A model generated the notes under the pieces. The model saw only the letters and a program-made list of their open reading frames with translations, was not told the origin of the DNA and ran no database searches. A stretch of DNA of 64,000 bases from positions 992,001-1,056,000 of the forward strand of contig CAWIQJ010000005.1 in assembly GCA_963838235.1 (NCBI GenBank), in the 5' to 3' direction. The first letter of the stretch is position 1. Each line of letters opens with the position of its first letter. Made by a program: the position numbers and the translations under genes. This document shows positions 53,196 through 63,220 of the stretch, in pieces. This stretch comes from JAFECT01 sp963838235 (GTDB lineage: Bacteria > Pseudomonadota > Alphaproteobacteria > Caulobacterales > Caulobacteraceae).

Positions 53196-53630
53196 ATGGG
53201 AGTTCCTTACGCCGCCGCCGGTCTCGCTTTTATCCTGGCGGCTTCGGCTGTCTCCACCACGGCCAATTTCAGCCTGCCGGTCCGCCATGGCGGAACCCGG
53301 ATCGTCACCATCTGCCTTGCACCGGACGGACGCTCGCTCCAGGGCAACGCCGTCTGCGCCTACGATGCGCGCACCCGTCGCCTGGGCGCCTGCACCTGCC
53401 CGGGCAACGCCCTGGTGGCCGAGACCGATATCTGCTGGCCTGGACAACACCCGGCGACCGATACGGCGGCGGCCAACCACGCCCGCTACGAAACGGCCGT
53501 CAGCAGCCATGGCAATCTGAGGGGCGCGAGCTTCGAAGGCCGGCCGTTCTGCCAACGCGTGCATGACGACGGCTATCCGCACTGGTTCTTCCCGGAGGAA
53601 GGTGCGCCCCAGATGCATGCGGGCGGCTAG
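53196..53630 (+). CDS. Exported cysteine-containing hypothetical protein
   Basis: A 144-residue protein with a signal-like start (GLAFILAASAVSTTANF). It contains six cysteines in the pattern CLAPDG, AVCAYD, ACTCPGN, DICWPG and FCQRV, suggesting disulfides in the periplasm. Start ATG 53196 has GAGAGG upstream. No family recognised. The 226 bases in front (52970-53195) show no gene. Confidence 0.65.
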   Translation: MGVPYAAAGLAFILAASAVSTTANFSLPVRHGGTRIVTICLAPDGRSLQGNAVCAYDARTRRLGACTCPGNALVAETDICWPGQHPATDTAAANHARYETAVSSHGNLRGASFEGRPFCQRVHDDGYPHWFFPEEGAPQMHAGG

Positions 53631-53780
53631 CGCCGCACTGAAGCAATGCAACGTTTAGGCGCGCGGCCTGCGCCGGAGCACTCGTGAGAGGGTGTTCGCG
53701 CGCACAAGCCGCGCGACGTGCACCTTGGCGCCGTCCGATTTAGGCCTAACATCCGCACGCCCTCGTCGCCGGAGCCTGGG

Positions 53781-54200
53781 ATGACCACACGCCGCAGTAT
53801 CCTGACGACGGGTCTCGCGCTCGGCCTGGCGGGGTTCCGCGCGGCCGAAGACGACCAACCGACCGGCTCGCCGCCCGTGGCGGGGGTTCGCGTCACCCTC
53901 GCGGACGGTCAGCAAGCGGACCTCGCCAAGACGCTCTGGGCTTTCGGCCATGAGGCGCACATGCAGCCTGAGCAGACGTCGTTCCCCAACGGCGCGTGGA
54001 GCCAGGTCACCGTCACCCTGAAACTGAACGACCACACCTGGTTCAGTGCGAGCAACCCCGACGATGCAAAGGTGTTCGACATCGTCGTCTATTCCCGTGA
54101 GGCCGAGACGGTATGGCGGCCGATCTGGACGCGGCTGACGGACGAACTCATAGCCAGGTTCGGGGCGGTGGCCGTCGTTCAGCTGAATATCGCCGGTTAA
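53781..54200 (+). CDS. Hypothetical protein with twin-arginine-like signal
   Basis: A 139-residue protein starting TTRRSILTTGLALGLAGF, which fits a Tat signal. The mature part has VRVTLADGQQADLAKTLWAFG and VTVTLKLNDHTWFSASNPDDAKVFDIVVYSRE, a compact strand-rich domain I cannot place. The stop overlaps the convergent recG stop by four bases. Confidence 0.65.
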   Translation: MTTRRSILTTGLALGLAGFRAAEDDQPTGSPPVAGVRVTLADGQQADLAKTLWAFGHEAHMQPEQTSFPNGAWSQVTVTLKLNDHTWFSASNPDDAKVFDIVVYSREAETVWRPIWTRLTDELIARFGAVAVVQLNIAG

Positions 54201-56272
54201 GGCGGCGCGTTCGACCGGTCGGGTCGCCAGTCGAAGAGTTCTGCAAGCACCGCGACCGCCTGGCCGCGCGGGCTTTCGAGCTTGGGATCGCGCGCCAGCA
54301 CCAGGCGCGCGTCCTGAGCCGCGCTCAGCAACAGGTCGCGATGCACGATCGGGTCGGCCAGGCGATAGTCTGGCAGGCCGCTCTGTTTCAAACCTAGCAG
54401 GTCGCCGCCGCCGCGCAACGCCCAGTCGCGCTCGGCGATGAGGAAGCCGTCGTCGGTCTCGCGCAGGATGTCGAGGCGCTGGCGCGCGCTTTCGGACAGA
54501 GGCGCATCGTAGAGCAGGATGCAGGCGCTCTCGCTCGAACCGCGGCCGACGCGGCCGCGCAGTTGGTGAAGCTGGGCGAGGCCGAACCGTTCGGCGTGTT
54601 CGATCACCATGATGGTGGCGTTGGGCACGTCGACGCCGACCTCGACGACGGTGGTGGCGACGAGCGCCGACAGGCGTCCTTCGACGAAGGCGGCCATGAC
54701 CGCATCCTTGTCCGGCCCCGGCATCTGACCGTGCATCAGGCCCACCGGCGCGCGCAGACGCCGCTTAAGGTCGGCCGCGCGCGCTTCGGCAGCGGCGAGG
54801 TCGTTGACTTCTGATTCCGCCACCAGGGGACAAATCCAGTAGGCCTGGGCGCCGGCCTTCAACGCCGTGTCCAAGCGGGCGGCGATCTCGTCCAGGCGCG
54901 CGGTCGGCACGGCGCGCGTCGCGACCGGCTTGCGGCCGGGCGGCTTTTCGTCCAGGCGCGAGATGTCGAGGTCGCCGTACTGGGTCAGTTCCAGCGTGCG
55001 TGGAATCGGCGTCGCCGACATCGAAAGCAGGTGCACGCCCTGGTTGCCCTTGTCCTGCAGTCGCTTGCGCTCGGCCACGCCGAAGCGGTGTTGTTCGTCG
55101 ACCACCACGAAGGCGAGGGACTTGAACACGACGTCGTTCTGGAACAGGGCGTGGGTGCCGACCGCGATCTGGGCTGCTCCCGACGCCAGCGCCTCCAGCT
55201 TCTCGCGACGTGCGACGCCCTTGTCGCGTCCGGTCAGCAGCACGGCGGTCACGCCGCCCGCCTCGAGCCACGGTGTGACGCGCTCGAAATGCTGGCGCGC
55301 GAGGATCTCCGTCGGCGCCATGAGCGCGGCCTGGAAGCCCGACGCCGCCGCGTCGGCCATGGCGAGCACGGCCACGACGGTCTTGCCCGACCCGACGTCG
55401 CCCTGCAGCAGCCGCGCCATCGACCAGCCCGACGCCAGGTCGGCGCGGATTTCGCTGAGCGACCGTTCCTGCGCGCCGGTCAGGGTGAAGGGCAGGGCGG
55501 CGAGGATCGCGTCCGCGGACGCATGCCTTGCAATCGCGGGCGCAGGCGTGGCGCGGCGCACGGATTTGCGCCGGCACAGGGCGAGCTGATGGGCGAACAG
55601 TTCGTCGTAGGCGAGGCGCCGCCGCGCCGGCGTCAGCGGCGACAGGTCCGGTTCGGTCCGCGGCGCGTGCAACAGCTCGAGCGCCGCCCGCCACGACGGC
55701 CAGGCCTCGCGGTCGTGCAAGGCGGGGTCCAGCCATTCGGGGAGATCAGGTGTGCGTTCGAGCGCGACCTGGATGAAGCGCCGCAGCTGGCGCGAGGTGA
55801 CGCCGGCCGAGGTGGGATAGACCGGCTCGACGCGCGGGATTTCGTTCGCCTGTTCCGGCGGGACGAGATAGTCGGGGTGCGCGATCTGCACCTCGTCGTG
55901 GAAGCGTTCGACTTTACCGGAGACGAGCCGCCGGGCGCCGACCGGGTGCTGTGTCTGGAGGCTGTCGCCGAACACCTTAAAATAGATGATGTGGAGGAAG
56001 CCGGTGTCGTCGTGCGCGCGTATTTTGTACGGAACGCCGACTTTGCCGGCCTTCAGGTGCTGATCGATCACCACCTCGAAGATCTGCACCGCGTCCTTGA
56101 GTGCGGTCTGCACCGTTGCAGGCTCCCGCACGATCAGGCCCTGGGGGGCGGTGAAGATGAGGTCCTTGACCAGCGGCCCGGCCACGCGCTCGACCGCGGG
56201 CGCAATCTTGGGCCCGACGCCCTTGATCGTGGCGATCGGCGCAAACAGGGGGAAGAGAATCTCGGGCCGCAT
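54197..56272 (-). CDS. recG: ATP-dependent DNA helicase RecG
   Basis: Branch-migration helicase acting on stalled forks and Holliday junctions. 691 residues from ATG 56272 (MRPEILFPLFAPIATIKGVGPKIA). N-terminal OB-fold wedge domain, then helicase motifs: LTGAQERSLSEI, RLLQGDVGSGKTVVA (Walker A), VVVDEQHRFGV (DEQH), SMSATPIPRTL, and GRVGRGSSESACILLY. The C-terminal GGGDLLGLKQSGLPDYRLAD motif is RecG-typical. Intact frame. Confidence 0.97.
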   Translation of the reverse strand: MRPEILFPLFAPIATIKGVGPKIAPAVERVAGPLVKDLIFTAPQGLIVREPATVQTALKDAVQIFEVVIDQHLKAGKVGVPYKIRAHDDTGFLHIIYFKVFGDSLQTQHPVGARRLVSGKVERFHDEVQIAHPDYLVPPEQANEIPRVEPVYPTSAGVTSRQLRRFIQVALERTPDLPEWLDPALHDREAWPSWRAALELLHAPRTEPDLSPLTPARRRLAYDELFAHQLALCRRKSVRRATPAPAIARHASADAILAALPFTLTGAQERSLSEIRADLASGWSMARLLQGDVGSGKTVVAVLAMADAAASGFQAALMAPTEILARQHFERVTPWLEAGGVTAVLLTGRDKGVARREKLEALASGAAQIAVGTHALFQNDVVFKSLAFVVVDEQHRFGVAERKRLQDKGNQGVHLLSMSATPIPRTLELTQYGDLDISRLDEKPPGRKPVATRAVPTARLDEIAARLDTALKAGAQAYWICPLVAESEVNDLAAAEARAADLKRRLRAPVGLMHGQMPGPDKDAVMAAFVEGRLSALVATTVVEVGVDVPNATIMVIEHAERFGLAQLHQLRGRVGRGSSESACILLYDAPLSESARQRLDILRETDDGFLIAERDWALRGGGDLLGLKQSGLPDYRLADPIVHRDLLLSAAQDARLVLARDPKLESPRGQAVAVLAELFDWRPDRSNAPP

Positions 56273-56332
56273 GGGGGAATGATAGCTGTTCTGGGCGGCG
56301 GGGCTTACACAGGGTGATCCAAGGAGTCCCCC

Positions 56333-56971
56333 ATGGGCGTTGTGAGCACCCCGGAATTGGCGATCTACCTCGTCTGGATCGTCTGGGCCATATCCTGGAT
56401 TGTGGCGGCGGTCTGGGCGTCGCGGGCGGCGAGCCGGCCCGGATTCGCGGCCGAGGCCGGATACCGCATCCTGGCGATCCTCGGCTTCGTGCTCATCTTC
56501 ATGACCGGTCCCGGGTCGGGTGTGGACGCCGTGCCCGGAAGCCGGGTGCGTTTCCTGCACCTCCCGCTCGATCCGGCGTTCATCCGGCCGGTGTGGAGCG
56601 TTCCCGACGCGGTCGGCTGGGCGATGGTGGGGCTGGCGATCTTGGGCTTCGCCTTCGCCTGGTGGGCGCGCATCCATCTCGGCGCGCTGTGGTCGGGCTC
56701 GATCACCCGCAAGGCCGACCACCGTATCGTCGACACCGGTCCCTACGGCATCGTGCGCCATCCGATCTATACCGGCCTGATCGCCGCCGCGATTGCGATG
56801 GTGGTGGTGAAGGCGTCCTGGGCCGCGCTCCTGGGCCTTGTGCTCATGACCATCGGCTACTGGCTTAAGGCCAAGATCGAGGAAGGCTTCCTGCGCAAGG
56901 AGCTCGGCGCGGAAGGCTATGACGCCTACCGCAAACGCGTGCCCATGCTGGTCCCGTTCTCGCCGGTTTGA
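56333..56971 (+). CDS. Isoprenylcysteine carboxyl methyltransferase-like membrane protein
   Basis: A 212-residue polytopic protein of the ICMT/PEMT superfamily with about five helices. The SAM-binding signature RIVDTGPYGIVRHPIYTGLIAAAIAM and the closing KIEEGFLRKELGAEGYDAYRKRVPMLVPF are typical. Bacterial members methylate unknown acceptors. Divergent from recG with 60 bases between, so the promoters must overlap. Confidence 0.88.
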   Translation: MGVVSTPELAIYLVWIVWAISWIVAAVWASRAASRPGFAAEAGYRILAILGFVLIFMTGPGSGVDAVPGSRVRFLHLPLDPAFIRPVWSVPDAVGWAMVGLAILGFAFAWWARIHLGALWSGSITRKADHRIVDTGPYGIVRHPIYTGLIAAAIAMVVVKASWAALLGLVLMTIGYWLKAKIEEGFLRKELGAEGYDAYRKRVPMLVPFSPV

Positions 56972-57082
56972 GGCGCCAAGAACCGCGCCGACAGCGCTGG
57001 CGCGCGTCCTCGCTGACGCCTATATCGGACCCGACCCGGGCCGGTGAAAACCGTCGCCCGGCGCTCGCTGTTGGACGGGACG

Positions 57083-57382
57083 ATGGATCAGGAACGCCTG
57101 AAAAAGCTGAAATACCGCGCCTGGCATCGGGGGTTCCGCGAGGCGGACCTGATCCTGGGGCCGTTCGCCGACCGGCGTTTGGTGGATTTCGGGCCCGAGG
57201 AACTCGACGCGTTCGAGGGGCTTCTCGAAGCGCCGGATCAGGACCTGTTCGAGTGGATTGTGGGCCGCACGCCGACGCCGCTGGAGCATGACACCGCCGT
57301 AATGGCTGAGATCAAGGCGTTCGTCGCCGAAGGCCGCGCCACCATCCCCGGCGTCACGGCGCATGCGGAGCGTAACGACTGA
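57083..57382 (+). CDS. sdhE: FAD assembly factor SdhE (DUF339)
   Basis: A 99-residue protein that assists covalent flavinylation of succinate dehydrogenase. RLKKLKYRAWHRGFREADLILGPFADR contains the conserved RGxxE motif, and LLEAPDQDLFEWIVGR completes the fold. The TGA overlaps the mfd ATG (TGATG), so sdhE and mfd are probably co-translated, as is common upstream of mfd in alphaproteobacteria. Confidence 0.93.
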   Translation: MDQERLKKLKYRAWHRGFREADLILGPFADRRLVDFGPEELDAFEGLLEAPDQDLFEWIVGRTPTPLEHDTAVMAEIKAFVAEGRATIPGVTAHAERND

Positions 57383-60300
57383 TGGACGACCAGACGACAA
57401 TCGCACCGGACAAGGTGAAAGCTTCCGACCTGGACCGCGTAGCCATGGCGCCCGGCGCGCTGGAGCTGGCAGGAACGCCGGAAGGCTACGACGCCCTGGT
57501 CACCGCCGATGTGGTCCGCGCGCGCGGCGGGGTCGTGCTGTTCTGCGCGCGCGACTACGCGGCGGCCGGCGCCTTCGCCGGCGCGCTGCAGTTCTTTGCA
57601 CCCGAGCTGCCGGTCCTGAATTTCCCGGCCTGGGACTGCCTGCCCTACGACCGGATGAGCCCGACGCCGTCGCTCGCGGCCCAGCGCATGGCGACGCTTG
57701 CGGCCCTGGCGCGCCGCGATCCGGACGGCCGGTCGCCGCTCCTGGTGACCACCACGGTGGGCGCGCTGGTGCAGCGCATGCCGCCGCGCTCCGAGACCGT
57801 TGCAGCCGGCTTCGCCACTCACGTCGGTCGCGACCTCGATACCACGGCGCTCGAGCGCTATTTCACAGTCAACGGCTATCAACGTGCCTCGACCGTCTCC
57901 GAGCGCGGCGAGTACGCCATCCGCGGCGGCGTTATCGACGTATTTCCGCCGGGCGCCGAGGAACCGGTGCGCTTCGACATGTTCGGCGACTCCCTCGAGT
58001 TCGATCCGCGCCTTCGACCCGGAAAGCCAACGCTCCACCCGCCAGCTCAGCGAGATCGAGCTGTTGCCGGTTTCCGAGGCGTTGCTCGACAAGGCGGCGA
58101 TCTCGCGCTTCCGCTCGGGCTATCTCGAGGCCTTTGGCGCGCCGGGCGATGATCCGCTTTACGCCGCCGTCAGCGAAGGGTCGCGACGCCAGGGACTCGA
58201 GCACTGGCTGCCGCTGTTCTACGACCGGCTCGACACACTGTTCGACTATCTGCCGCCCGACGCCATGATCGCCTTCGACCACCAGGCCAGCGAGTCGCGT
58301 GATGAACGCTTGGCAGTGATCGCCGATGCCTACGAGGCGCGGCGTGAAGCGGGTCTGGCCAAGAACAGCGTGGCCTACCGCGCGCTGAAGCCCGAGGCGC
58401 TCTATCTTTCCGCCGAAGAATGGGATCGGCGCACGGCGGAGCACGCCACGCGCCGCCTTACCCCATTTCACCGCGAAGGCCATGACATCGTCGACCTCGG
58501 CGCGCGCCAGGGTCGCGTGTTCGCCGCTGAACGCGCCCAGGACAGCGTCAACCTCTTCGAGTCCGTCGCCCACCACGCCCACGCGCTCGTCCGCGAGGGC
58601 AAGCGCGTGCTGTTCGCGTCCTGGTCAGAGGGATCGTCAGAGCGCCTGGCCGCCATGCTCGGCGATCACGGCCTCGACGACGTGCGCTTCGCCGCCGACT
58701 GGAGCGCGGCGCACGCGGCGGATGCGAAGAAGCCGCTGCGTGTGGTGTTGCCGGTGGATGCGGGCTTCGTCACACCGGACCTCGCGGTCATCTCCGAGAC
58801 CGACATTCTGGGCGACCGCCTGGCGCGGCCCAAGCGCCGCCGCCGCGCCTCCAACTTCCTGGCTGAGGCGTCCTCGCTGACGACGGGCGATCTGGTCGTC
58901 CACATCGATCACGGCATCGGCCGCTACGACGGCCTGAAGACACTGGACGTCGCCGGCGCGCCGCACGACTGCCTCGACCTGCAGTACGCCGGCGAGGCCA
59001 AGCTCTATCTGCCGGTCGAGAATATCGACCTTTTGACGCGCTACGGCGCCGAAACCGAGGGCGTCCAGCTCGATCGCCTTGGCGGCGCGGCGTGGCAGGC
59101 GCGCAAGGCGCGGGCCAAGGAACGCCTGCGCGAGATGGCGGAAGGCCTCATCGCCATCGCGGCGGCGCGGGCGACCAAGACCACAGCAGAGATCGATCCG
59201 CCCGCCGGCGTGTTCGACGAATTCTGCGCGCGCTTCCCCTACGAAGAGACCGAGGATCAGCTCAACGCCATCGGCGACGTGTTGTCAGACCTCGGCGCCG
59301 GACGTCCGATGGATCGCCTGATCTGCGGCGACGTGGGCTTCGGCAAGACCGAGGTGGCGCTGCGCGCGGCCTTCGTCGTGGCCATGGGCGGCCAACAGGT
59401 CGCGGTCGTCTGCCCGACCACGCTTCTGGCGCGCCAGCATTTCAAGACCTTCTCCGAACGCTTCCAGGGCTGGCCGGTGCGCGTGCGCCAGATTTCACGC
59501 CTGGTCTCCGCCAAGGATGCGGCGGAGGTGCGCCGCGGCGTGGAGGCCGGGGAGATTGAAATCCTGATTGGCACCCACGCGGTGCTGTCCGAACAGTTGA
59601 AGTTCAGGGATCTGGGCCTCGTCGTCGTCGACGAGGAGCAGCACTTCGGGGTCAAGCACAAGGAGCGGCTGAAGAGCCTGCGCACCGACGTGCATGTGCT
59701 CACGCTGTCGGCCACGCCGATTCCGCGTACCCTGCAGATGGCCCTGTCGGGCATTCGCGAGATGTCGATCATCGCCACGCCGCCGATCGATCGCCTGGCC
59801 GTGCGCACCTGGATCACGCCCTACGATCCGGTGATCGTGCGCGAGGCGCTGCTGCGCGAGAAGTACCGCGGCGGCCAAGTCTATTACGTAGCGCCGAGGG
59901 TCAGCGATCTGCCGGAAATCGACCAAGTTTCTGCGCGAGCACGTGCCCGAGGTGAAGTTCGTCATCGGCCACGGCCAGATGGCGCCGAGCCAGCTCGAGG
60001 ACGTCATGGCCGCCTTCTATGACGGTTCCTACGACGTGCTGTTGTCGACCACCATCGTGGAGTCGGGCCTCGACATTCCGACCGCCAACACCCTGGTGAT
60101 CCACCGCGCCGACATGTTCGGCCTGGCCCAGCTCTACCAGCTGCGCGGACGGGTGGGGCGCGCCAAGGCGCGCGCCTTCGCCTATCTGACCACCCAGGCG
60201 GAAAAGCCGATCACCGCCTCGGCCGAGAAACGTCTGAAGGTGCTGCAGTCGCTCGACAGCCTGGGCGCCGGATTCCAGCTCGCCAGTCACGACCTCGACA

Positions 60301-60902
60301 TCCGCGGCGGCGGCAATCTCCTGGGCGAGGAGCAGTCGGGGCACATCAAGGAGATCGGCGTCGAGCTCTATCAGCAGATGCTCGAGGACGCGGTCGCGGA
60401 GCTGCGCGACAAGGGTGTCACCCTCGACCTGTCGGCCGAACGCGGCTGGTCGCCGCAGATCAACGCCGGCGTCGCGGTCCTCATCCCCGAAGATTATCTG
60501 CCCGATCTCAACGTGCGCCTGGCCATGTACCGGCGTCTGTCGGAGGCGGAGAAGCTCGAAGACCGCGAGGCCCTCGCGGCGGAACTGATCGACCGCTTCG
60601 GCCCGCTGCCGCCTGAGGCCGCGCAACTCTTGAAGATTGTCGGCGTGAAGAGCCTCTGCCGCCAAGCCAATGTGGCCAAGATCGACATCGGGCCGAAGGG
60701 CGCGGTCGTCGCCTTCCGCGGCGACGCTTTCGCTAATCCGATGGGTCTTGTCGAGTTGGTGCAGAAAAACACCGGCGTCTGGCGCCTGCGTCCCGACCAC
60801 CGCGTCGTGGTCAAGGGCGAGTGGGAAACCCCGGAACGCCGGCTCAATGCGGCGGAAAAGATCGTCGGCGAGCTGGCGCGGGTGGCCAGGGCGGCCCCAT
60901 AG
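57382..60902 (+). CDS. mfd: Transcription-repair coupling factor Mfd (two frameshifts)
   Basis: Removes stalled RNA polymerase and recruits UvrA. About 1170 residues: UvrB-like N-terminal part (LNFPAWDCLPYDRMSPTPSLAAQRMA, RGGVIDVFPPGAEEPVRFDMFGDSLE), RNA-polymerase-interaction domain (LTTGDLVVHIDHGIGRYDGLKTL), then RecG-like motor: ICGDVGFGKTEVALRAAF, VVVDEEQHFGVKHKE, TLSATPIPRTLQMALSGIREMS, LRGRVGRAKARAFAYL and GGGNLLGEEQSGHIKEIG. Inserted bases near 58005 (T) and 59925 (A) break the frame; removing them restores SIRAFDPESQ and EIDQFLREHVPE. Confidence 0.96.
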
Positions 60903-60921
60903 TCATGGCTGCGGAGGGTTC

Positions 60922-61692
60922 ATGGCCATTCGGCTGACGCGACGGGCGCTGACGGCTGCAGGCGCGGCGATACTGGCGGGCAACGCGGCATGGGCCGCTG
61001 CCGATGAGCGGTTGCAGTCGCGGCCGGGAGAAAAGCCCGCGCAGCCCCTGCCGCCGGGAAGGCATGTCCTGCCGGTCGGACGCGCCGGCTACAACCTTTT
61101 GTTCGTACCCGCGGGGCTCGATCCGGCGACGCCCGCGCCGATGGTGCTGGCCTTGCACGGCGCCTATCAGGTCGGACCGGAGATGTTCGAGGCGCTGCGC
61201 CGCACCGCCGAGCGCCGCAAGTTTCTCCTGGTCACGCCGACCAGCGTCGAGTTCACCTGGGATATTGCGCACGGCGGCTTCGGCAAGGACGATCGGGTCA
61301 TCGATCACACCCTGATGTACGCGTTCCAATACGCCTGGACCGACCCGGCGCGCATCGCCTGCCTCGGCATGTCCGACGGCGCCAGCTATGCGCTGACCAT
61401 CGGTCTTTTGAACGGCGACTTCTTCAGCGACGTGATTGCGTTCTCGGCGGGGATGATGAAGCCGGCACGGTTGGTGGGACGGCCGCGGATATACATGTCG
61501 CACGGAACGCACGATACGGTGTTGCCGTTCTCAGGCGCTGAGAAGATGGCGGCGGCGTTGAAAGCGGCGCACTACGACGTGCTGTTCCAGGCCTTCGACG
61601 GCGGTCATGAGATGAACCAAGCCTGCGTCGACGCGGCGCTCGATCGGTTCCTGTTGTCGCCGCCGCGACAAATCCAGAGCGCAGGTCGCTAA
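60922..61692 (+). CDS. Exported PHB-depolymerase/phospholipase-carboxylesterase-like hydrolase
   Basis: A 256-residue alpha/beta-hydrolase. The N-terminus (RLTRRALTAAGAAILAGNAAWA) is a signal peptide, possibly Tat. MVLALHGAYQVG is the oxyanion region, CLGMSDGASYALTIG the nucleophile elbow (GMSDG), HGTHDTVLPF gives aspartate and GGHEMNQ the histidine. Related to extracellular PHB depolymerase-like and LpqC esterases; the substrate is unproven. GGAGGG precedes the ATG. It overlaps the popA stop by four bases, convergently. Confidence 0.88.
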   Translation: MAIRLTRRALTAAGAAILAGNAAWAAADERLQSRPGEKPAQPLPPGRHVLPVGRAGYNLLFVPAGLDPATPAPMVLALHGAYQVGPEMFEALRRTAERRKFLLVTPTSVEFTWDIAHGGFGKDDRVIDHTLMYAFQYAWTDPARIACLGMSDGASYALTIGLLNGDFFSDVIAFSAGMMKPARLVGRPRIYMSHGTHDTVLPFSGAEKMAAALKAAHYDVLFQAFDGGHEMNQACVDAALDRFLLSPPRQIQSAGR

Positions 61693-63022
61693 CCCGCGGC
61701 CCGCCTTGCCGGCGTCTGTTCCGCGGCGCGTTCCAGCGCACGCGCGGCGCTTTCGCCGGGTTCGACCTGGGCCACGCCGACGTCGAAGTCGATGACGAAG
61801 GGCGGTTGGTCGCCGGCGCTTTCGAAGGCGGTGCAACCGATGACCGCGGCGATCCGGTCGCCGACCAAGCGCGCTTCGCCGCCGTTGGTGGCGGGTAGGG
61901 CGAGGGCGAACATCTCCGGCGCCAGGCGCGCAGCGGTGTCCTCGGCGCGCACGAGGCGCGACACCATCGAGCCGATCTGGGCATGGCGCGGTCGAGCCAG
62001 CCGTGCGCGCGCGCGCGCGTCACCTCGGGCCGGTCGCCGACGCGCAGCACGCAGACCGACAGGTCGCGCCCGCGTTCGCGCGACGCTGTGGTCAGGCGCG
62101 CCAGGTGGGCGGCGAACAGATCCCGCGTGAACAGGCCCGTCGTCTTGTCCATAAGCCCCGACCCGCGCGCGTTCTCGAGCGCCTGACGGATCGCGCTCTG
62201 CCGGCGATAGGCGCGGGCCAAGCCGACGATGCGCGCGGCGGTCTGGGACTCAGACGCCTCGAGCGCCGCGACGTCGGTGACGCCGCGATTGAACACCTCC
62301 GACAGGTTCAGGTCCTTGGTGGTGGTCAGGTAGAGCACGGTCGGGATGTGGAACAGGCGCGTGTTGCGCCGCATCCCCGCCGCAATCGACAGCGCTTCGC
62401 CCTGATCCTCGCCGCCCCACAGGGCGACCGCATCGAACGGCTTGTCATGCAGGTAGTCGAAGGCGGTGTAGGCGGTGAAGGCGCCGACCACCTCGGCCTC
62501 GGTCTTCTGCAGCGCGTTGGACAGCGCCAGGAACTGCGGCGCGGGCGAGCCGACGGTCAGGACGCGTAGCGGACGATCGCCCTCCTGCGGTGGATCGAGC
62601 CGCGCCCCGCGCTCGGCGAAGGTCTCGGCGCGGAGCTCGAATTCTTCTTCGGACACGGCGACGCGGACGAGCTGTTCGAGCCTGAGCGCCGTCTGGACCG
62701 GGTGCGGTTCGGCTGCGAGCACCAGGTCGAACAAGCTCGGATCGATGTTCGGGTCGCCCGCGCCCAGGCCCACGATCGGCAGGCGGCGCGGCCAGCAGGC
62801 GGTGCGCAGTTGGGCGCTCAACGGGCCGGTGTCGGCGCCCAGGCCTTTGGGATCGATGATCGCCGCTTCGATCTGCAGGTCGCGCAGAGCGACGGCGGCG
62901 CTCGCCAGGGAGCGGGCCGTGACCGTGCGCCAGCCGAGCCGGTCGAGCCCCTCGGCGAGGGGTCCGGCCAAGCTGTCTTCCGCGGCGACGATCAATACCC
63001 GGGCGCTCGGCGGCAAGCCCAT
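61689..63022 (-). CDS. popA: PopA-like response regulator with degenerate GGDEF domain (one frameshift)
   Basis: Resembles Caulobacter PopA, a c-di-GMP effector that brings CtrA to the cell pole for ClpXP degradation. Architecture: receiver 1 (VLIVAAEDSLAGPLAEGLDRLGWR), receiver 2 (LRVLTVGSPAPQFLALSNALQKTEA), then a GGDEF domain starting LMDKTTGLFTRDLFAAHLARL. The catalytic GGDEF loop reads APEMF, so it cannot make c-di-GMP, while RAED upstream fits the RxxD allosteric (I) site that binds it. A one-base deletion near 61983 shifts the frame inside the GGDEF domain. About 445 residues. PleD is a paralogue with the same layout, but the degenerate loop favours PopA. Confidence 0.88.
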
Positions 63023-63220
63023 CCCTCCATACCGCTTTCGGCCTTTAGAGCACGGACCTTAACAGGATTTCTCCGGCCCGCGACCGCAACTGCGCGTCCG
63101 GACGCCGCAATCCGAACCTCGCCATCAGAACGCGCCAGGGCGCGGCCTCAACGTCAAGAATCAACTGGAAATCCCCGCCATTCCGGGCGTTTATCCTTCT
63201 GGTCCGAGGAAGACGGGCTT

